DNA of 64,000 nucleotides. It comes from Taklimakanibacter albus. GTDB lineage: Bacteria > Pseudomonadota > Alphaproteobacteria > Rhizobiales > Aestuariivirgaceae. The notes below the pieces were generated by a model. That model was not told where the DNA came from, did no database searches, and saw nothing but the letters and a program-made list of their open reading frames with translations. Each line of letters starts with the position of its first letter. The stretch's first letter is position 1. Location: NCBI RefSeq assembly GCF_016595235.1, contig NZ_JAENHL010000008.1, positions 1,634,624 through 1,698,623 of the forward strand, in the 5' to 3' direction. The position numbers were made by a program, and so were the translations under genes. Positions 34,036 to 44,093 of this stretch are shown piece after piece.

Positions 34036-35637
34036 TTATGCGAGCCACCAACGCTCAGCGATCTTCAGGCCATCATTCTCCCAGTTGGGAGCGACGTCGC
34101 CATGCGCCAGCTTCTTGGAATTCGCGGTCACGAAGTTGTTGAAGACGAGCACGATGGTGCCGCCGTCATCATGCACAAGCTGCTGCATCTCGCCATACAT
34201 CGCGGCGCGCTTGGCGTCGTCGAGCTCGGCGCGGGCCTGGATCAGCAGTTCGTTGAAACGCGGGTTCTTCCAATAGGTCTCGTTCCAGGCGGCGTCCTTC
34301 GCATAGGCGATGGAGAAGGCCCAGTCGCAAGTCGGACGGCCGCTCCAATAGGAGGCGCACCATGGCTTCTTGAGCCAGACATTGTCCCAATAGGCGTCTT
34401 CGGCCTCGCGCACGACATTGATGTCGATACCGCATTTGGCCGCCGTCTCCTTGATGAGCACGCCCGCATCGACGGCGCCGGCAAAGGCCGCATCGGCGAC
34501 CGACAGGTCGACCTTCAGCGTCTCGTAACCCGCCTTCTTCAGGTGGAATTTCGCCTTGTCCGGATCGTATTTGTATTTGGGCTCCGGATCGATGGAATAT
34601 TTCACCGCCTTGGCGATGGGATTGTCATTGGCGACCGTCGCGTGATCGAGGAAGATCTTCTTCTGGATTTCCTCGCGGTTGATCGCATATTTGATGGCGG
34701 TGCGCACGTCGTTGTTGTCGAACGGCGCCATCGTCGTGTTCATCGGCAACACGTAATGGCCATAACCCGAGAGCTCGAGGATCTCGACATTGGGATTGCG
34801 CTTCAGGAGCTCGAGCGTCTTCAGGTCGGCGCGGCCGATCCAGTCGACATCGCCGGTGGTCAGCGCATTGGTGCGCGCCGCGACATCGGTGATGGCAATG
34901 AACTCGACTTCGTCGAGATAAGGCTGGTTCGACTTGAAGTAGTTCGGATTGCGCTTGAACTTGGCCGACACGCCCGGCTCGAATTTCTCGAGCACGAAGG
35001 GGCCGGTGCGCACGCCCGACTGCCAGTCCGACTTGCCGTCCTTCACCGGCATGATCGGGATATGATAGTCGCTGACCAGATAAGGGAAGTCGGCGCTGCC
35101 GTCTTTCAGCGTGAAGATGACCGTCTCTGGCCCATCCGCCTTGATGTCGGCGATCGGGTCGAGCAGCGACTTCGCCGCCGATTTGGAATCGGCGCCCATG
35201 TGATGGCGGAAGGAGGCGACGACATCGTCAGGGGTCACCGTCTTGCCGTCATGGAACGTGGCGCCCTTGCGCAGCTTGAACGCCCACTTCTTGGCGCCGT
35301 CCGAGGGCTCATAGGACTCGGCCAGATCGGGCACCACATTGCCCTTGGCGTCGACCTCGGTGAGGCTGTTCGACAGCGCGCCCCAGAAGGCGCATTGGGT
35401 GAAGGTGTCGGGATAACCGACCGGATCGAGCGTGTCGGTCGTGGCGCCGTGGGCCAGGCCGAAACGGGCGGAACCGCCTTTTTTCGGCTCGGCGCGGACG
35501 GCCTTGACGAACATCGCATTGCCGGCCGCGGCGGTGAAGCCGGCCAGCATGGCGAGCTGGATGAAGTCGCGACGGGAAACCTTGCCCTTGCCGGCAAGGC
35601 TGGTGGCCTGCTTGAGTTTTTGTTCTAGTTCGCTCAT
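34036..35637 (-). CDS. Family 5 (dipeptide/oligopeptide-type) substrate-binding protein
   Basis: A 533-residue periplasmic binding protein. The N-terminus carries SRRDFIQLAMLAGFTAAAG, a Tat-type signal ending near VRA. The family segment FKLRKGATFHDGKTVTPDDV is clear, as is the C-terminal domain up to AERWWLA. The start at 35637 follows AAGGAGA. First gene of the importer operon. The ligand could be a peptide, but family 5 proteins also bind sugars and opines, and nothing here decides. Confidence 0.9.
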   Translation of the reverse strand: MSELEQKLKQATSLAGKGKVSRRDFIQLAMLAGFTAAAGNAMFVKAVRAEPKKGGSARFGLAHGATTDTLDPVGYPDTFTQCAFWGALSNSLTEVDAKGNVVPDLAESYEPSDGAKKWAFKLRKGATFHDGKTVTPDDVVASFRHHMGADSKSAAKSLLDPIADIKADGPETVIFTLKDGSADFPYLVSDYHIPIMPVKDGKSDWQSGVRTGPFVLEKFEPGVSAKFKRNPNYFKSNQPYLDEVEFIAITDVAARTNALTTGDVDWIGRADLKTLELLKRNPNVEILELSGYGHYVLPMNTTMAPFDNNDVRTAIKYAINREEIQKKIFLDHATVANDNPIAKAVKYSIDPEPKYKYDPDKAKFHLKKAGYETLKVDLSVADAAFAGAVDAGVLIKETAAKCGIDINVVREAEDAYWDNVWLKKPWCASYWSGRPTCDWAFSIAYAKDAAWNETYWKNPRFNELLIQARAELDDAKRAAMYGEMQQLVHDDGGTIVLVFNNFVTANSKKLAHGDVAPNWENDGLKIAERWWLA

Positions 35638-35870
35638 TGCGAATGTCTCCTTCGATAGGTGCATTTCCAAATCGAGGAGCGGCCGCAGGTCATGCGCCTC
35701 ACAACGGCTCCTGCGCTCACTGCCTAGCCGGCACGCAGCAACCGTCTCCTCCCCGATACCGTCCAGTAAGCCCTGTGTCGTTTTTATTATTTTGGTTGAA
35801 CAAAACTGTCATGATGGCAGCACCTCGTCAATGGTTCTGACGCTTTCAGGCGCTTGTCCTGCGACAAGTT

Positions 35871-35886
35871 TTGGGCCGAAGCCCAA
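35871..35886 (-). terminator. Hairpin with TTCG loop after the DNA ligase gene
   Basis: TTGGGC and GCCCAA pair around four bases. On the minus strand the core reads GGGCTTCGGCCC, an extra-stable cUUCGg form, 28 bases past the ligase stop. There is no U-tract, so terminator function is tentative. Confidence 0.4.
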
Positions 35887-35913
35887 TTCCGACATGTTAA
35901 TGCGAAAACCGTC

Positions 35914-37488
35914 TCAGGATGGGATGAGCGCCTGGACCGCCGCCAGGGTCTCGGCTTCCCGAGCCGGCTTGTCCCAGCGAATGCGGTGCACGCGCGGGAA
36001 CCGCAAGGCGACGCCGGATTTGTGCCGGGAGGACGGCTGGACCGCATCGAAGGCGATTTCGAGCACCAGGCCGGGGGCAACCTGGCGCACCGGGCCGAAG
36101 CGCTCCACCGTATTGGTCCGGATCCAGCGGTCGAGACGCAACAGCTCCTCGTCGGTGAAGCCCGAATAGGCCTTGCCGACCGGCACCAGCTCGTCGGGCG
36201 TCTTCCACACGCCGAAGGTGTAGTCGGAATAATACGAGGAGCGCTTGCCCGAGCCGCGCTGGGCATACATCAGGACACAATCGAGAGTGAGCGCGGCGCG
36301 CTTCCATTTGTACCAATGGCCCTTGGGCCGGCCGGCCAGATAAGGGCTGTCCTTGCGCTTCAGCATCAGCCCCTCGATGCCGTTCTCGCGCGCCTGACGC
36401 CATTTCTCCTCGAGCTCGCTGAAGGCGGCAAATGGCACCAGCGCGCTCACATCGGCAAGGCTCGGGAGAAAACGCTCATACCAGGCCTCGAGCCGGACGC
36501 GGCGCTCGAGAAAGCTCAATTCGCGCACATCCTCCTGGGCATCGAAGAGAATGTCATAGAGACGGATATGAGCGGGATAATCCTGCAGCATCTTGCCCGT
36601 GACACTCTTGCGGTTGAGGCGCTGCTGCAGATCGTTGAAAGGCGCCACCGCACGATCGCGCAGCACCAGGAGCTCGCCGTCGAGCACGCCTTCCGTATGC
36701 GCGAAGGCCTGGACGATATCGGGAAAGGCGCCCGATATGTCATCGCCGGCGCGCGAGAACAGCCTGACATCACCAGGCCGCGCCGACAGCTGCACCCTTA
36801 TGCCGTCCCATTTCCACTCGGCGGCGATGTCAGCGGGCGCCAAGCCTTGCCAGTCACCCTCTTCGATCGGATGCGCCAGCATCACCGGCCGGAACGTCGC
36901 CTTGCGGCCGGGATCGGGCCGCTCGCCCCTGCCCTCCAGCCAAGCGAACATGTCGCCGTAAGGCGGCGTCACCGCATGCCAGACTTCCTCGATCTCCTCG
37001 ACCGCGCGCCCGAAGCTCTGGGCGATGGCGGTCTTGGCGAGGCGCGCCGAAACGCCCACCCGCAAGGCGCCCGAGAGCAGCTTCAGGAGCGCGAAGCGGC
37101 CTTTGACATCGAGCCGGTCGAGGAGGCGCTCGAGCACGCGGGGAAATTCGCGGGAGGACGCGGAACTCACCTCGGCGACGACATCGCCGATCGAGGGCGG
37201 CGGCGCATTGGCGCGCACATCGGGCCACAGCAGCGAGACGGTTTCGGCGGTGTCGCCGACATAATCGCGTGACAGGCGGTAGAGCAGCGGGTCGACATGC
37301 GGCTCGAGAATGGTCGCAAGCGTCTTGCGGATGGGCAGGCGCAAAGGCAGGCCGTCGGTCAACGCCGCGAGCGCCCAGCCGCGATCAGGATCAGGCACCT
37401 CTCTGAAGTAGTCCTCGAGCAGCTTGAGTTTGGCGTTACGCGCCGTCGTATAAACCAGCCGATCGAGAAGCTCGGCGAAGGGCTGCAT
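35914..37488 (-). CDS. ATP-dependent DNA ligase (ligase/exonuclease repair cluster type)
   Basis: A 524-residue ligase. The N-terminal helical DNA-binding domain precedes the nucleotidyltransferase motif I KWDGIR, with Lys226 as the adenylated residue. Motif III-like DGELLVL and motifs IV-V (GLMLKRKDSPYLAGRPKGHWYKWK) follow, then an OB-fold with a motif VI-like RFPRVHRIRWDKP. It seals nicks with ATP and belongs to the group encoded with an MBL exonuclease, an Lhr-type helicase and the PdeM phosphoesterase. Here only the exonuclease gene is present, 171 bases upstream, separated by a REP-like element. Confidence 0.92.
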   Translation of the reverse strand: MQPFAELLDRLVYTTARNAKLKLLEDYFREVPDPDRGWALAALTDGLPLRLPIRKTLATILEPHVDPLLYRLSRDYVGDTAETVSLLWPDVRANAPPPSIGDVVAEVSSASSREFPRVLERLLDRLDVKGRFALLKLLSGALRVGVSARLAKTAIAQSFGRAVEEIEEVWHAVTPPYGDMFAWLEGRGERPDPGRKATFRPVMLAHPIEEGDWQGLAPADIAAEWKWDGIRVQLSARPGDVRLFSRAGDDISGAFPDIVQAFAHTEGVLDGELLVLRDRAVAPFNDLQQRLNRKSVTGKMLQDYPAHIRLYDILFDAQEDVRELSFLERRVRLEAWYERFLPSLADVSALVPFAAFSELEEKWRQARENGIEGLMLKRKDSPYLAGRPKGHWYKWKRAALTLDCVLMYAQRGSGKRSSYYSDYTFGVWKTPDELVPVGKAYSGFTDEELLRLDRWIRTNTVERFGPVRQVAPGLVLEIAFDAVQPSSRHKSGVALRFPRVHRIRWDKPAREAETLAAVQALIPS

Positions 37489-37542
37489 TACTCATACTCG
37501 CAATCAGAGGGATAAGAGTTGTCCACGGCCCTCTCATTATTC

Positions 37543-37642
37543 GTCATCCCGGCGAAAGCCGGGATCCATTGAAGCCTCTCCATACCGGCAGCGTCGAAGT
37601 TATTGCACCAGTTTAGGGGATCCCGGCTTGCGCCGGGATGAC
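37543..37642. repeat. 100-base REP-like element with 25-base terminal inverted repeats
   Basis: The left arm starts GTCATCCCGGCGAAAGCCGG and the right arm is its reverse complement, with one difference in 25 (37543-37567 and 37618-37642). Each arm is also a short hairpin with a CCCGGC-GAAA-GCCGGG core (GCAA-type loop in the right arm). The interior is unrelated to that of the second copy at 55531. Confidence 0.8.
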
Positions 37643-37659
37643 GGTGGGTAGAACTGACG

Positions 37660-38667
37660 TCAGTCGCCTTCATCTTCGAATCCAACGAGCGCCAGCGCCC
37701 GGCCGCGCCGGCCCATGAGGCCGATCTGATGCACCAGCGCATCCTCACGGCCATGGGTGACCCAGATCTCGGCCGCCCCGGTCTCCTCGATCGTCGTGAG
37801 AAGCTCCGGCCAGTCGCAATGATCGGACACCACGAGCGGCAATTCAACGCCATGCTGGCGGGCGCGGCCCTTCACCCGCATCCAGCCCGAGGCATAACAG
37901 GTCAAGGGATCGGCGAGGCGCCTGGACCAGCGGTCGCTCAAAGCGGAAGGTGGGCACATGACCAGGGCGCCTCTCAGCTCGGCGGGCTCGCTGTCCATGA
38001 CATTGCGCAGATCGCCCAGATCGACGCCGAGCTGGACATAGAGATCGCAGAGATTGCGCATGCCGCCATGCAGATAGATCGGGCGGTCGTAACCCGCCTC
38101 ACGGGTCAGCGCGATCATGCGCTGGCATTTGCCGAGATTGTAAGCGCCCAGAAGATGGGTGCGCTCGGGATTGGCGTCCAGCGAGGCCAGCAGGCGGCGG
38201 GCCTCCTTGTCCGCCGGCTCATGGCGGAAGACCGGCAGGCCGAAAGTCGCCTCGGTAATAAAGAGATCGCATGGAACCAGCTCGAAAGGCGCGCAGGTCG
38301 GGTCGGGCGAGCGCTTGTAATCGCCCGAGACGACGGCACGGGAACCTTGCCAGTCGAGCACGATCTGGGCCGAGCCCAATATGTGCCCGGCCGGCACCAG
38401 CTTCACCGTGACGCCATTGATGCTCTGGGCGCCATTGGCGGGCTGGAACGCGCCGGCGCAATCGGCGCCATAGCGCACTTTCATGATCTCGATGGTTTCG
38501 TGGGTGGCAAGCACCGAGCCGTGGCCTGAGCGGGCATGATCGCCATGGCCATGGGTGATGACGGCGCGCTCCACGGGGAGATGCGGATCGATATGGAACT
38601 GGCCCGGCGCGCAAAAAAGGCCGCGTTCGGTCGGATAGAGCCAGCTTTCCGGACGGGGTGTCGGCAT
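37660..38667 (-). CDS. Ligase-associated DNA exonuclease (MBL/beta-CASP type)
   Basis: A 335-residue metallo-beta-lactamase-fold nuclease. The metal motif HGHGDH at 39-44 (His39, His41, Asp43, His44) is followed by PAGHILGSAQIVLD and SGDYKRSPDPTCAPFE, typical of the mRNA 3'-processing-exonuclease-like group that partners ATP-dependent ligases in bacterial DNA repair. The start at 38667 follows GAGG. It is upstream of and co-oriented with the ligase gene. The helicase and phosphoesterase partners known from Pseudomonas are not in the window. Confidence 0.9.
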   Translation of the reverse strand: MPTPRPESWLYPTERGLFCAPGQFHIDPHLPVERAVITHGHGDHARSGHGSVLATHETIEIMKVRYGADCAGAFQPANGAQSINGVTVKLVPAGHILGSAQIVLDWQGSRAVVSGDYKRSPDPTCAPFELVPCDLFITEATFGLPVFRHEPADKEARRLLASLDANPERTHLLGAYNLGKCQRMIALTREAGYDRPIYLHGGMRNLCDLYVQLGVDLGDLRNVMDSEPAELRGALVMCPPSALSDRWSRRLADPLTCYASGWMRVKGRARQHGVELPLVVSDHCDWPELLTTIEETGAAEIWVTHGREDALVHQIGLMGRRGRALALVGFEDEGD

Positions 38668-38772
38668 GGGAACCTCAATATAGGTTTTCACCGCTATTGA
38701 GACCATGCCGGTGTCAGTATGCGTCAGTAGCGTCGGCGGGCCGGGTTCCACGCTTGCGCGGGCTGGCGAGGC

Positions 38773-39471
38773 TCACCCCCGCCCGAAGCGCTCATCGAAG
38801 GAATAACCCATGCCGCGCACGGTGCGGATCGGGTCGATCTCGCGGCCGCGTTTCAGGCATTTGCGCAGGCGGCCAACATGGACATCGACGGTGCGCTCAT
38901 CGACATAGATGTCGCGACCCCAGACGGCGTCGAGAAGCTGCGAGCGGCTATAGACCCGGCCCGGGCTCTGCATGAGATATTCGAGCAGGCGGAATTCGGT
39001 CGGCGACAGAGTGATGTCGCGGGTGGCGCGCGTCACCCGTCTGGTGCGGCGGTCGAGGGCGATATCGCCGGCCTTGAGGCGTTCGGCGATGGCGTCCGGA
39101 TTGACGCGGCGCAGGATCGTCTTGATGCGGGCGAGCAGCTCCGGCACCGAGAACGGCTTGACGATATAGTCGTCGGCGCCGGTGGCGAGGCCGCGCACGC
39201 GCTCATTCTCCTCGCCGCGCGCGGTCAGCATGATGACCGGTATGTCGCGCGTCTCGGGGCGCGAGCGCAGGAGCCGGCAGACCTCGATGCCCGATATGCC
39301 CGGCAGCATCCAGTCGAGCAGGATGAGGTCGGGGCGCTCTTCATTGACGAGATGGGCCGTGTCCTCGCCATTGGCGGTGGCGCGCACCCGGAACCCTTCG
39401 GCCTGCAGGTTGTAGGTCAGAAGGATCTGGATCGGTTCTTCGTCTTCGACGATGAGGATGGAAGCAGTCAT
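38773..39471 (-). CDS. phoB: Phosphate regulon response regulator PhoB
   Basis: A 232-residue OmpR/PhoB-type regulator. The receiver domain has the phospho-acceptor Asp53 (LLDWMLPG) and the conserved VKPF Lys. The winged-helix domain has LSPTEFRLLEYLMQSPGR and VDVHVGRLRKCLKRG, a hallmark of PhoB. It activates Pho-box promoters under phosphate limitation. Last gene of the phoR-pst-phoU-phoB cluster; its ATG shares one base with the phoU stop (TGATG). Confidence 0.95.
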   Translation of the reverse strand: MTASILIVEDEEPIQILLTYNLQAEGFRVRATANGEDTAHLVNEERPDLILLDWMLPGISGIEVCRLLRSRPETRDIPVIMLTARGEENERVRGLATGADDYIVKPFSVPELLARIKTILRRVNPDAIAERLKAGDIALDRRTRRVTRATRDITLSPTEFRLLEYLMQSPGRVYSRSQLLDAVWGRDIYVDERTVDVHVGRLRKCLKRGREIDPIRTVRGMGYSFDERFGRG

Positions 39472-40187
39472 CAGCGCTCATTCAGTGAATCAAAAGTCGT
39501 CGTGCTGGTGGTATCTTTCTTCGGACGCTCCTCGCGCATCGTTTGACCCGACACCAGATAGTGGATGTTCTCCGCTATGTTGGTGGCGTGATCGCCGATG
39601 CGCTCGAAATTCTTGGCGCCGAAGAGAAGATGGGTGCAAGGCCCGATCATGCGCGGATCCTCCATCATGTAAGTGAGGAGCTCACGGAAGATCGAATTAT
39701 AGAGGGCGTCGAGCTCGCCGTCATTGCGCCAGACCTCCAGCGCCTTGGCGTCGTCGGTCGTCGTATAGGCGTCGAGCACGTCTTTCAGCTGCTCGAGCGA
39801 GAGACGGCCCATGCGGGTGAGCCCGGTGGCGAGCTTGCGCGGCAGCGCTTCCGAAATGGCATGCGAGCGCTTGGCGATGTTCTTGGCGAGATCGCCGATA
39901 CGCTCGAGGTCGGAGGCGATGCGGATCGCCACCATGATCTCGCGCAGGTCGCGCGCCATGGGCTGGCGCTTGGCGATGGTGAGGATGGCGCGCTCCTCGA
40001 GCTGCAGCTCGAGCGCGTCGATCTTCTCATCCTGCGCGATCACGTAATCGGCAAGCTTGGTGTCGCGCCTGGCCAGCGCCTCGATGGCCTTGGCAAGGTG
40101 ATCCTCGGCGAGGCCGCCCATCTGGGCGAGCATCGTCTTGAGATTGGCGAGGTCCTCGTCATAGGCCTTGACGATATGGTCCGACAT
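39471..40187 (-). CDS. phoU: Phosphate signalling regulator PhoU
   Basis: A 238-residue two-bundle helical protein with the PhoU signatures SHAISEALPRKLATG, RIGDLAKNIAKR and NFERIGDHATNIAENIHYLV. PhoU couples the Pst transporter to PhoR and represses the regulon when phosphate is plentiful. It starts 17 bases after pstB and overlaps phoB by one base. Confidence 0.95.
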   Translation of the reverse strand: MSDHIVKAYDEDLANLKTMLAQMGGLAEDHLAKAIEALARRDTKLADYVIAQDEKIDALELQLEERAILTIAKRQPMARDLREIMVAIRIASDLERIGDLAKNIAKRSHAISEALPRKLATGLTRMGRLSLEQLKDVLDAYTTTDDAKALEVWRNDGELDALYNSIFRELLTYMMEDPRMIGPCTHLLFGAKNFERIGDHATNIAENIHYLVSGQTMREERPKKDTTSTTTFDSLNER

Positions 40188-40204
40188 AATCGTGATCTCC
40201 GCGG

Positions 40205-41020
40205 TCAGCCGAAGCGGCCGGTAATGTAATCCTGGGTGCGTTTGTCCTTGGGCGCGGTGAAGATGTCGTCGGTATCGCCGACCTCCACCAGATTGCCCAG
40301 ATGGAAGAACGCGGTGAGTTGCGAAACGCGCGCCGCCTGCTGCATCGAATGGGTGACGATGACGATGCAGAAATTCTGGCGCAATTCATCGATGAGCTCC
40401 TCGATGCGCGCGGTGGCGATCGGGTCGAGCGCCGAGCACGGCTCGTCCATCAGGATCACCTCCGGATTGACGGCGATGGCGCGCGCGATGCACAGGCGCT
40501 GCTGCTGGCCGCCCGACAGGCTGGTGCCCGAATGATCGAGCCGGTCCTTGACCTCCTCGAAGAGGCCGGCCTTTTTGAGGCTGGTCACCACGATCTCCTC
40601 GAGATCGGTCTTGTTCCTGGCGAAGCCGTGGATGCGCGGCCCGTAGGCGACATTCTCGTAGATCGACTTGGGGAACGGATTGGGCTTCTGGAACACCATG
40701 CCGATGCGGGCGCGCAATTGCACCACATCGAGGGTCCTGTCGTAGATGTCGCGGCCGTCGATCTCGATATTGCCGGTGACCCTGCAGGACGGAATGGTGT
40801 CGTTCATGCGGTTGATCGAGCGCAGGAAAGTCGACTTGCCGCAGCCCGAGGGACCGATGAAGGCCGAGACGGCGCTGTCGGGAATGTCGATGCTCAGATC
40901 ATTGATGGCATGTTTCTCGCCATAATAGACGTCGACATTGCGCGCCTTGATCTTCAACGGGCGCTCGCGCGCGATGCGCGGAGCGCTATCGGCGACCGGC
41001 GTCTTGATCATGGTATCCAT
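40205..41020 (-). CDS. pstB: Phosphate ABC importer ATPase PstB
   Basis: A 271-residue cytoplasmic ATPase: Walker [32 protein letters not shown] (Q-loop region specific to PstB), signature LSGGQQQR, Walker [17 protein letters not shown], and the switch [12 protein letters not shown]. The ATG at 41020 is used because AAGGG lies upstream at reasonable spacing; an ATG six codons earlier (41038) is possible. Operon position after pstA fits. Confidence 0.95.
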   Translation of the reverse strand: MDTMIKTPVADSAPRIARERPLKIKARNVDVYYGEKHAINDLSIDIPDSAVSAFIGPSGCGKSTFLRSINRMNDTIPSCRVTGNIEIDGRDIYDRTLDVVQLRARIGMVFQKPNPFPKSIYENVAYGPRIHGFARNKTDLEEIVVTSLKKAGLFEEVKDRLDHSGTSLSGGQQQRLCIARAIAVNPEVILMDEPCSALDPIATARIEELIDELRQNFCIVIVTHSMQQAARVSQLTAFFHLGNLVEVGDTDDIFTAPKDKRTQDYITGRFG

Positions 41021-41041
41021 GGACGGTGACCCTTTCATAAC

Positions 41042-42571
41042 TTACCAGCGGCGCTCGAAGCGCTTACGCAACAGAATTGCGGCGGCGTTCATGACGAACA
41101 GGAAAACGAGAAGAACGATGATGGCGCCCGCCGTCTTGGACTGGAAGGCGATTTCCGGCAGGTCCGACCAGAGATAGATCTGGATCGGAAGTGCTGTGGC
41201 GGCGTCGGTGAAGCCGCCCGGTATATCGACGATGAAGGCGACCATGCCGATCATCAGAAGTGGTGCGGTCTCGCCCAGAGCATGCGCCATGCCGATGATG
41301 GTGCCGGTCATGATGCCGGGCATCGCCAAAGGCAGAACATGGTGGAAGATCGCCTGCTGATGCGAGGCGCCGACGCCGAGTGCCGCTTCCTTGATCGAGG
41401 GTGGCACGGCGCGCAGTGCGGCGCGCGACGCGATGATGATGGTGGGCAGCACCAGAAGCGCCAGGACCAGGCCGCCGACCAGCGGGGCCGAGCGCGGCAG
41501 GCCGAAGAAATTGAGGAACATGGCGAGGCCCAGAAGGCCGAAGACGATCGACGGCACCGCCGCGAGGTTGTTGATGTTCACCTCGATGAGCTGGGTCAGG
41601 CGGTTCTTGGGCGCGAACTCCTCGAGATAGATGGCCGCCGCGACGCCGATCGGCAGGCAGAGGAACAAGGTCACCAGAAGGGTGAGGATCGAGCCCGTCA
41701 AGGCGCCCCTGATGCCGGCGAGCTCGGGCTCACGCGAGTCGCCCGATGAGAAGAAGCGCCAGGCAATGCCGTTTTCAGCGACGCCTTTTTCCTTCAACTG
41801 CTCGAGCCACAAGGCTTCCTGGTCGTCGATGCGGCGATTGTGCTCCGTGACCGTGAAGCGGACGATATCCCAGGCGCCGGCATTGGCCGGATCGAGCGAT
41901 TTGGGCGCCGTGACCTGTTCAGCGAGATAGGCGCCATTGTCGGCCGAGACCACCCGGAAGGCGCCGCCATTCAGGCGGACGATGTCGCCGGCGGTCAGGA
42001 CCGGGGTCTTGTCGGTCACCAGCTTGAATTTCTCGCCATCGGCGCTGGCGGTGATCGTGCCCTGGCCGGCGATCTTCGCGACGCCGGTCTGGCGGCCCTT
42101 CAGATACTGATCGGCGTCGTCGGAGAGCAGCACCGGGACCTTGGCATCCGTGCCGATGAGTGACGGGTTGTTCACCACCATGGCGCGGAAGTCATCGGCG
42201 GCGCCCGAGCTCAGGAGCCCCAAAAGCTTCTTGCGGTCCCCGCGTGAGGTGACATCCGGGAACATGGCGCGGAAGGATTCACGGATCGGTCCGTCGAAGT
42301 CGCCGGTACGGATGATCTTGGGGTCCTTCGAATTCTGCGGATCGATCGCTTCCTGTGACACGCTGACCGGCAGCATCATGCGATGCTCGAAGAAGGCCGG
42401 CAGGCCCTTCACCAGGATGTCGGCGAAGAGAAGCACGAGGAACACCGCCGTCACCGCGATGGCGGCGATGCCGTAGAGCTTGAAGCGGCGCTCGGAGCGA
42501 TAACGCTTGGCGACGAGGGCCGCGTTGTCGCTGACGCGGCGGGGAGCGGCGGAGATCGCGGTATCAGTCAT
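41042..42571 (-). CDS. pstA: Phosphate ABC importer permease PstA (long, DUF3333-type)
   Basis: A 509-residue permease, much longer than the roughly 280-300-residue enterobacterial PstA. The extra N-terminal region follows a first TM helix and is probably the periplasmic DUF3333 domain found in alphaproteobacteria. The core permease begins near LAGIRGALTGSILTLLVTLF, with the conserved loop REAALGVGASHQQAIFHHVLP-like segment contacting PstB. It overlaps pstC by eight bases. Confidence 0.93.
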   Translation of the reverse strand: MTDTAISAAPRRVSDNAALVAKRYRSERRFKLYGIAAIAVTAVFLVLLFADILVKGLPAFFEHRMMLPVSVSQEAIDPQNSKDPKIIRTGDFDGPIRESFRAMFPDVTSRGDRKKLLGLLSSGAADDFRAMVVNNPSLIGTDAKVPVLLSDDADQYLKGRQTGVAKIAGQGTITASADGEKFKLVTDKTPVLTAGDIVRLNGGAFRVVSADNGAYLAEQVTAPKSLDPANAGAWDIVRFTVTEHNRRIDDQEALWLEQLKEKGVAENGIAWRFFSSGDSREPELAGIRGALTGSILTLLVTLFLCLPIGVAAAIYLEEFAPKNRLTQLIEVNINNLAAVPSIVFGLLGLAMFLNFFGLPRSAPLVGGLVLALLVLPTIIIASRAALRAVPPSIKEAALGVGASHQQAIFHHVLPLAMPGIMTGTIIGMAHALGETAPLLMIGMVAFIVDIPGGFTDAATALPIQIYLWSDLPEIAFQSKTAGAIIVLLVFLFVMNAAAILLRKRFERRW

Positions 42572-43937
42572 ATTGTTCCCGGTATTTCTGCACGATCTTG
42601 AGCGCGATGTAGTTCAGAGCGAGGGTGAAGAAGAACAGCACCAGGCCGAGGGCGAAGGCGGAAAGTGTCTTGGCCGAGTCGAATTCCTGGTCGCCCACCA
42701 GAAGCGTCTTGATCTGCACCGTGACGGTGGTGACGGCGGCGAGCGGGTTGAAAGTGAGATTGGCGGCGAGGCCGGCGGCCATCACGACGATCATCGTCTC
42801 GCCGACGGCGCGCGAGATGGCGAGCATGAAGGCCGAGACGATGCCCGGCAGGGCAGCGGGCAGCACCACTTTCTTGATGGTCTCGGATTTGGTGGCGCCC
42901 ATGGCATAGGAGCCGTCACGCAGCGACTGCGGCACGGCATTGATGACGTCGTCGGAGAGCGAGGAGACAAAGGGAATGATCATCATGCCCATCACCAGGC
43001 CGGCGGCGAGCGCCGACTCGGAGGCGACATCGAGACCGAAGGACTGGCCCCAGCCGCGGATAAGCGGCGCCACCGTCAAGGCGGCGAAAAAGCCCAGCAC
43101 CACGGTCGGGATGCCGGCCAGGATCTCGAGGATCGGCTTGACCACGGAGCGGATCCTGGGCGTTGCATATTCGGCCATGTAAATCGCCGAGAACAATCCC
43201 AAGGGGCCGGCCACCAGCATGGCGATGACGGTGATAAGCAATGTGCCGGCGATCAGCGGCACGATGCCGAAGGCGCCGGAGGAGCCGACCTGATCGGCGC
43301 GCATGGCGGTCTGCGGCGACCATTGCAGGCCGAAGAGGAAGTCGATCGGCGAGACCTTGCTGAAGAAATGCATGGCCTCGAACACCACCGACAGCACGAT
43401 ACCGATGGTGGTGAGGATGGCGACGCCCGAGCTGGCGAGCAGCACATATTTGACGAAGCGCTCGAACTGGTTGCGGGCCCGCAGCTCGGGTGTGATGCGG
43501 CCGAGCCCCCAGAAGATGACGGCGGCGCCGGCGAGCACGCCGAAAATATTCAGTCCCCAATAAACGAGGCTCGATGCCGCGCTGTAGGCGGCGGCTGCGG
43601 CCTTGAGCTTGTCGCTTGGTTCGCCCTGATAGATGCCGGCGATGAGGTTCTGGATGTCGCGCAGCGCGGCGTCGCGGTGAAGCTGCTCGGCAACCTCAGA
43701 GGGATCGAAGGCGCCCAGGCCCTGGCTCACCACATAATGCGAGGCCAAAGGGGCGCCGACGACAAAAATCACCATCATGACGGTGAGGACGGCGGCGGCG
43801 ATATAAAGACCATGATAGGCCGGCAAGGAATGGAGCATGCCGGCCTGATCGCCGCGCACCCCCCGGGCCCGCTGGGCTCCCAGGAAGAAGCCCGCCAGCA
43901 CCAGAGCTGCCATGATTGCGAAATACGTCCCCGACAT
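42564..43937 (-). CDS. pstC: Phosphate ABC importer permease PstC
   Basis: A 457-residue inner-membrane permease with several hydrophobic segments in an extended N-terminal region and a C-terminal binding-protein-dependent permease domain (ETIKKVVLPAALPGIVSAFM as the ATPase-contact loop). It is also longer than the enterobacterial homologue, as in other alphaproteobacteria. A 185-base spacer with a hairpin separates it from pstS. Confidence 0.94.
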   Translation of the reverse strand: MSGTYFAIMAALVLAGFFLGAQRARGVRGDQAGMLHSLPAYHGLYIAAAVLTVMMVIFVVGAPLASHYVVSQGLGAFDPSEVAEQLHRDAALRDIQNLIAGIYQGEPSDKLKAAAAAYSAASSLVYWGLNIFGVLAGAAVIFWGLGRITPELRARNQFERFVKYVLLASSGVAILTTIGIVLSVVFEAMHFFSKVSPIDFLFGLQWSPQTAMRADQVGSSGAFGIVPLIAGTLLITVIAMLVAGPLGLFSAIYMAEYATPRIRSVVKPILEILAGIPTVVLGFFAALTVAPLIRGWGQSFGLDVASESALAAGLVMGMMIIPFVSSLSDDVINAVPQSLRDGSYAMGATKSETIKKVVLPAALPGIVSAFMLAISRAVGETMIVVMAAGLAANLTFNPLAAVTTVTVQIKTLLVGDQEFDSAKTLSAFALGLVLFFFTLALNYIALKIVQKYREQYD

Positions 43938-44093
43938 AACGCGCCCTGTTCTATTTCGCCTGCCGTTTTACGGTCTGCCCGGCATTGGTCATTGAGAAGA
44001 GAGAATGAGGCAGCCGGTACATCCGCGGACCGCCCCCGCGAGCTCCCCGGCGAAGTGACGACACCTCGCCAGGGCAAACACGCTTATTGCAGA

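Noticed and set aside
33859-35628. A 589-residue open frame on the plus strand opposite the family 5 binding protein
   Set aside because: It is the GC-rich antisense shadow of a clear binding-protein gene and has low-complexity composition with no family motif.
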